DNA of 54,511 nucleotides from positions 1 to 54,511 of the IMG/VR virus record IMGVR_UViG_3300025695_000014; one strand, given 5' to 3'. The position numbers and the translations under genes are program-made. This DNA is from a virus. This document shows, in pieces, positions 54,316-54,511 of the stretch (position 1 is its first letter; every line of letters starts with the position of its first letter). The notes beneath the pieces are model-generated. The model searched no databases. It had not been told where the DNA came from and was given only the letters and a program-made list of their open reading frames with translations.

Positions 54316-54511
54316 TTAGTAAGGGCTATCACCCAACAAAGCTACATCCCAAGCGGCCTTTAGCTCAGTCATGTTGCTTGCGGCATCAATCGCAGGGGCG
54401 GCTGGCGCATCACGCAGATTGTTTTTAACTGCAACGCTATACGCCTTTGCCAATTCGTCATCTGCTTCTATTGCTTTCATATAAGCAACATCTTCTGCCT
54501 CAAGCAATGGC
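54316..54511 (-). CDS. Fibre assembly-like protein, 3' part (start outside window)
   Basis: The frame is open to the right edge and ends at 54316. Its last residues (AIDAASNMTELKAAWDVALL then GDSPY) match the end of the 121-residue protein at 419-784. Both lie just before an S74-type fibre gene. It is an allele or paralogue of that protein; the first part is missing from the window. Confidence 0.7.
   Translation of the reverse strand, partial: PLLEAEDVAYMKAIEADDELAKAYSVAVKNNLRDAPAAPAIDAASNMTELKAAWDVALLGDSPY

Noticed and set aside
1-54511. Direct terminal repeat marking a complete linear genome
   Set aside because: The 104-bp repeat starts at base 1, but its partner ends 772 bases before the right edge and the flanks differ, so it is not a terminal repeat of the window.

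Overview
This window looks like the near-complete genome of a tailed marine phage with a podovirus-type gene set, most like the HMO-2011 type that infects pelagic Alphaproteobacteria (SAR116, Roseobacter RCA and SAR11 relatives). The assignment rests on recognised gene content and on one hallmark: a family A DNA polymerase with a DnaJ-like double CxxCxGxG zinc insert. No database search was possible. No phage RNA polymerase gene is visible. Near-consensus sigma70 promoters stand at the module borders, so host RNA polymerase probably transcribes everything.

Layout. Positions 28,231-40,024 are on the plus strand and hold replication and nucleotide metabolism: DnaG-type primase, DnaB-like helicase, HNH nuclease, separate exonuclease and polymerase ORFs, a possible ssDNA-binding protein, a PD-(D/E)XK exonuclease, T7-type endonuclease I, DUF3310, a B12-dependent class II ribonucleotide reductase, two tRNA-like genes and small unknowns. 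From 28,117 leftward everything is on the minus strand: a run of small, probably early genes (28.1-22.9 kb) cut up by three intrinsic terminators; a roughly 800-bp gene-poor region; then terminase, a tyrosine-recombinase-like protein, portal, a large SleB-domain protein, scaffold, capsid, a lysis cassette, small conserved basic and membrane proteins, tail adaptor and nozzle proteins, and a fibre locus. The minus-strand block at 54.5-40.0 kb continues this: more fibre-locus genes, then internal virion (ejection) proteins, the largest of 952 and 1548 residues. It meets the plus-strand block tail to tail at 40,021-40,024.

The ends of the window. Positions 1-104 are identical to 53,636-53,739, inside two versions of the same S74-type tail fibre. 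Joining position 1 to 53,635 recreates an in-frame fibre of about 279 residues. This suggests a circular (or circularly permuted) genome of about 53.6 kb whose assembly broke in a variable fibre cassette, with 53,636-54,511 being an alternative allele or a second copy.

Most interesting points: (1) an apparent small RNA gene at 22,389-22,482, with a near-consensus promoter and an intrinsic terminator, opposite to all neighbours; (2) a tyrosine recombinase fold with most catalytic residues kept, between terminase and portal; (3) a fibre locus built of paralogous cassettes whose shared GDLA C-terminus also encodes the ribosome-binding site of the next gene; (4) a tRNA-Arg-like gene with an 8-nt anticodon loop; (5) several very short genes fitted stop-to-start between their neighbours.
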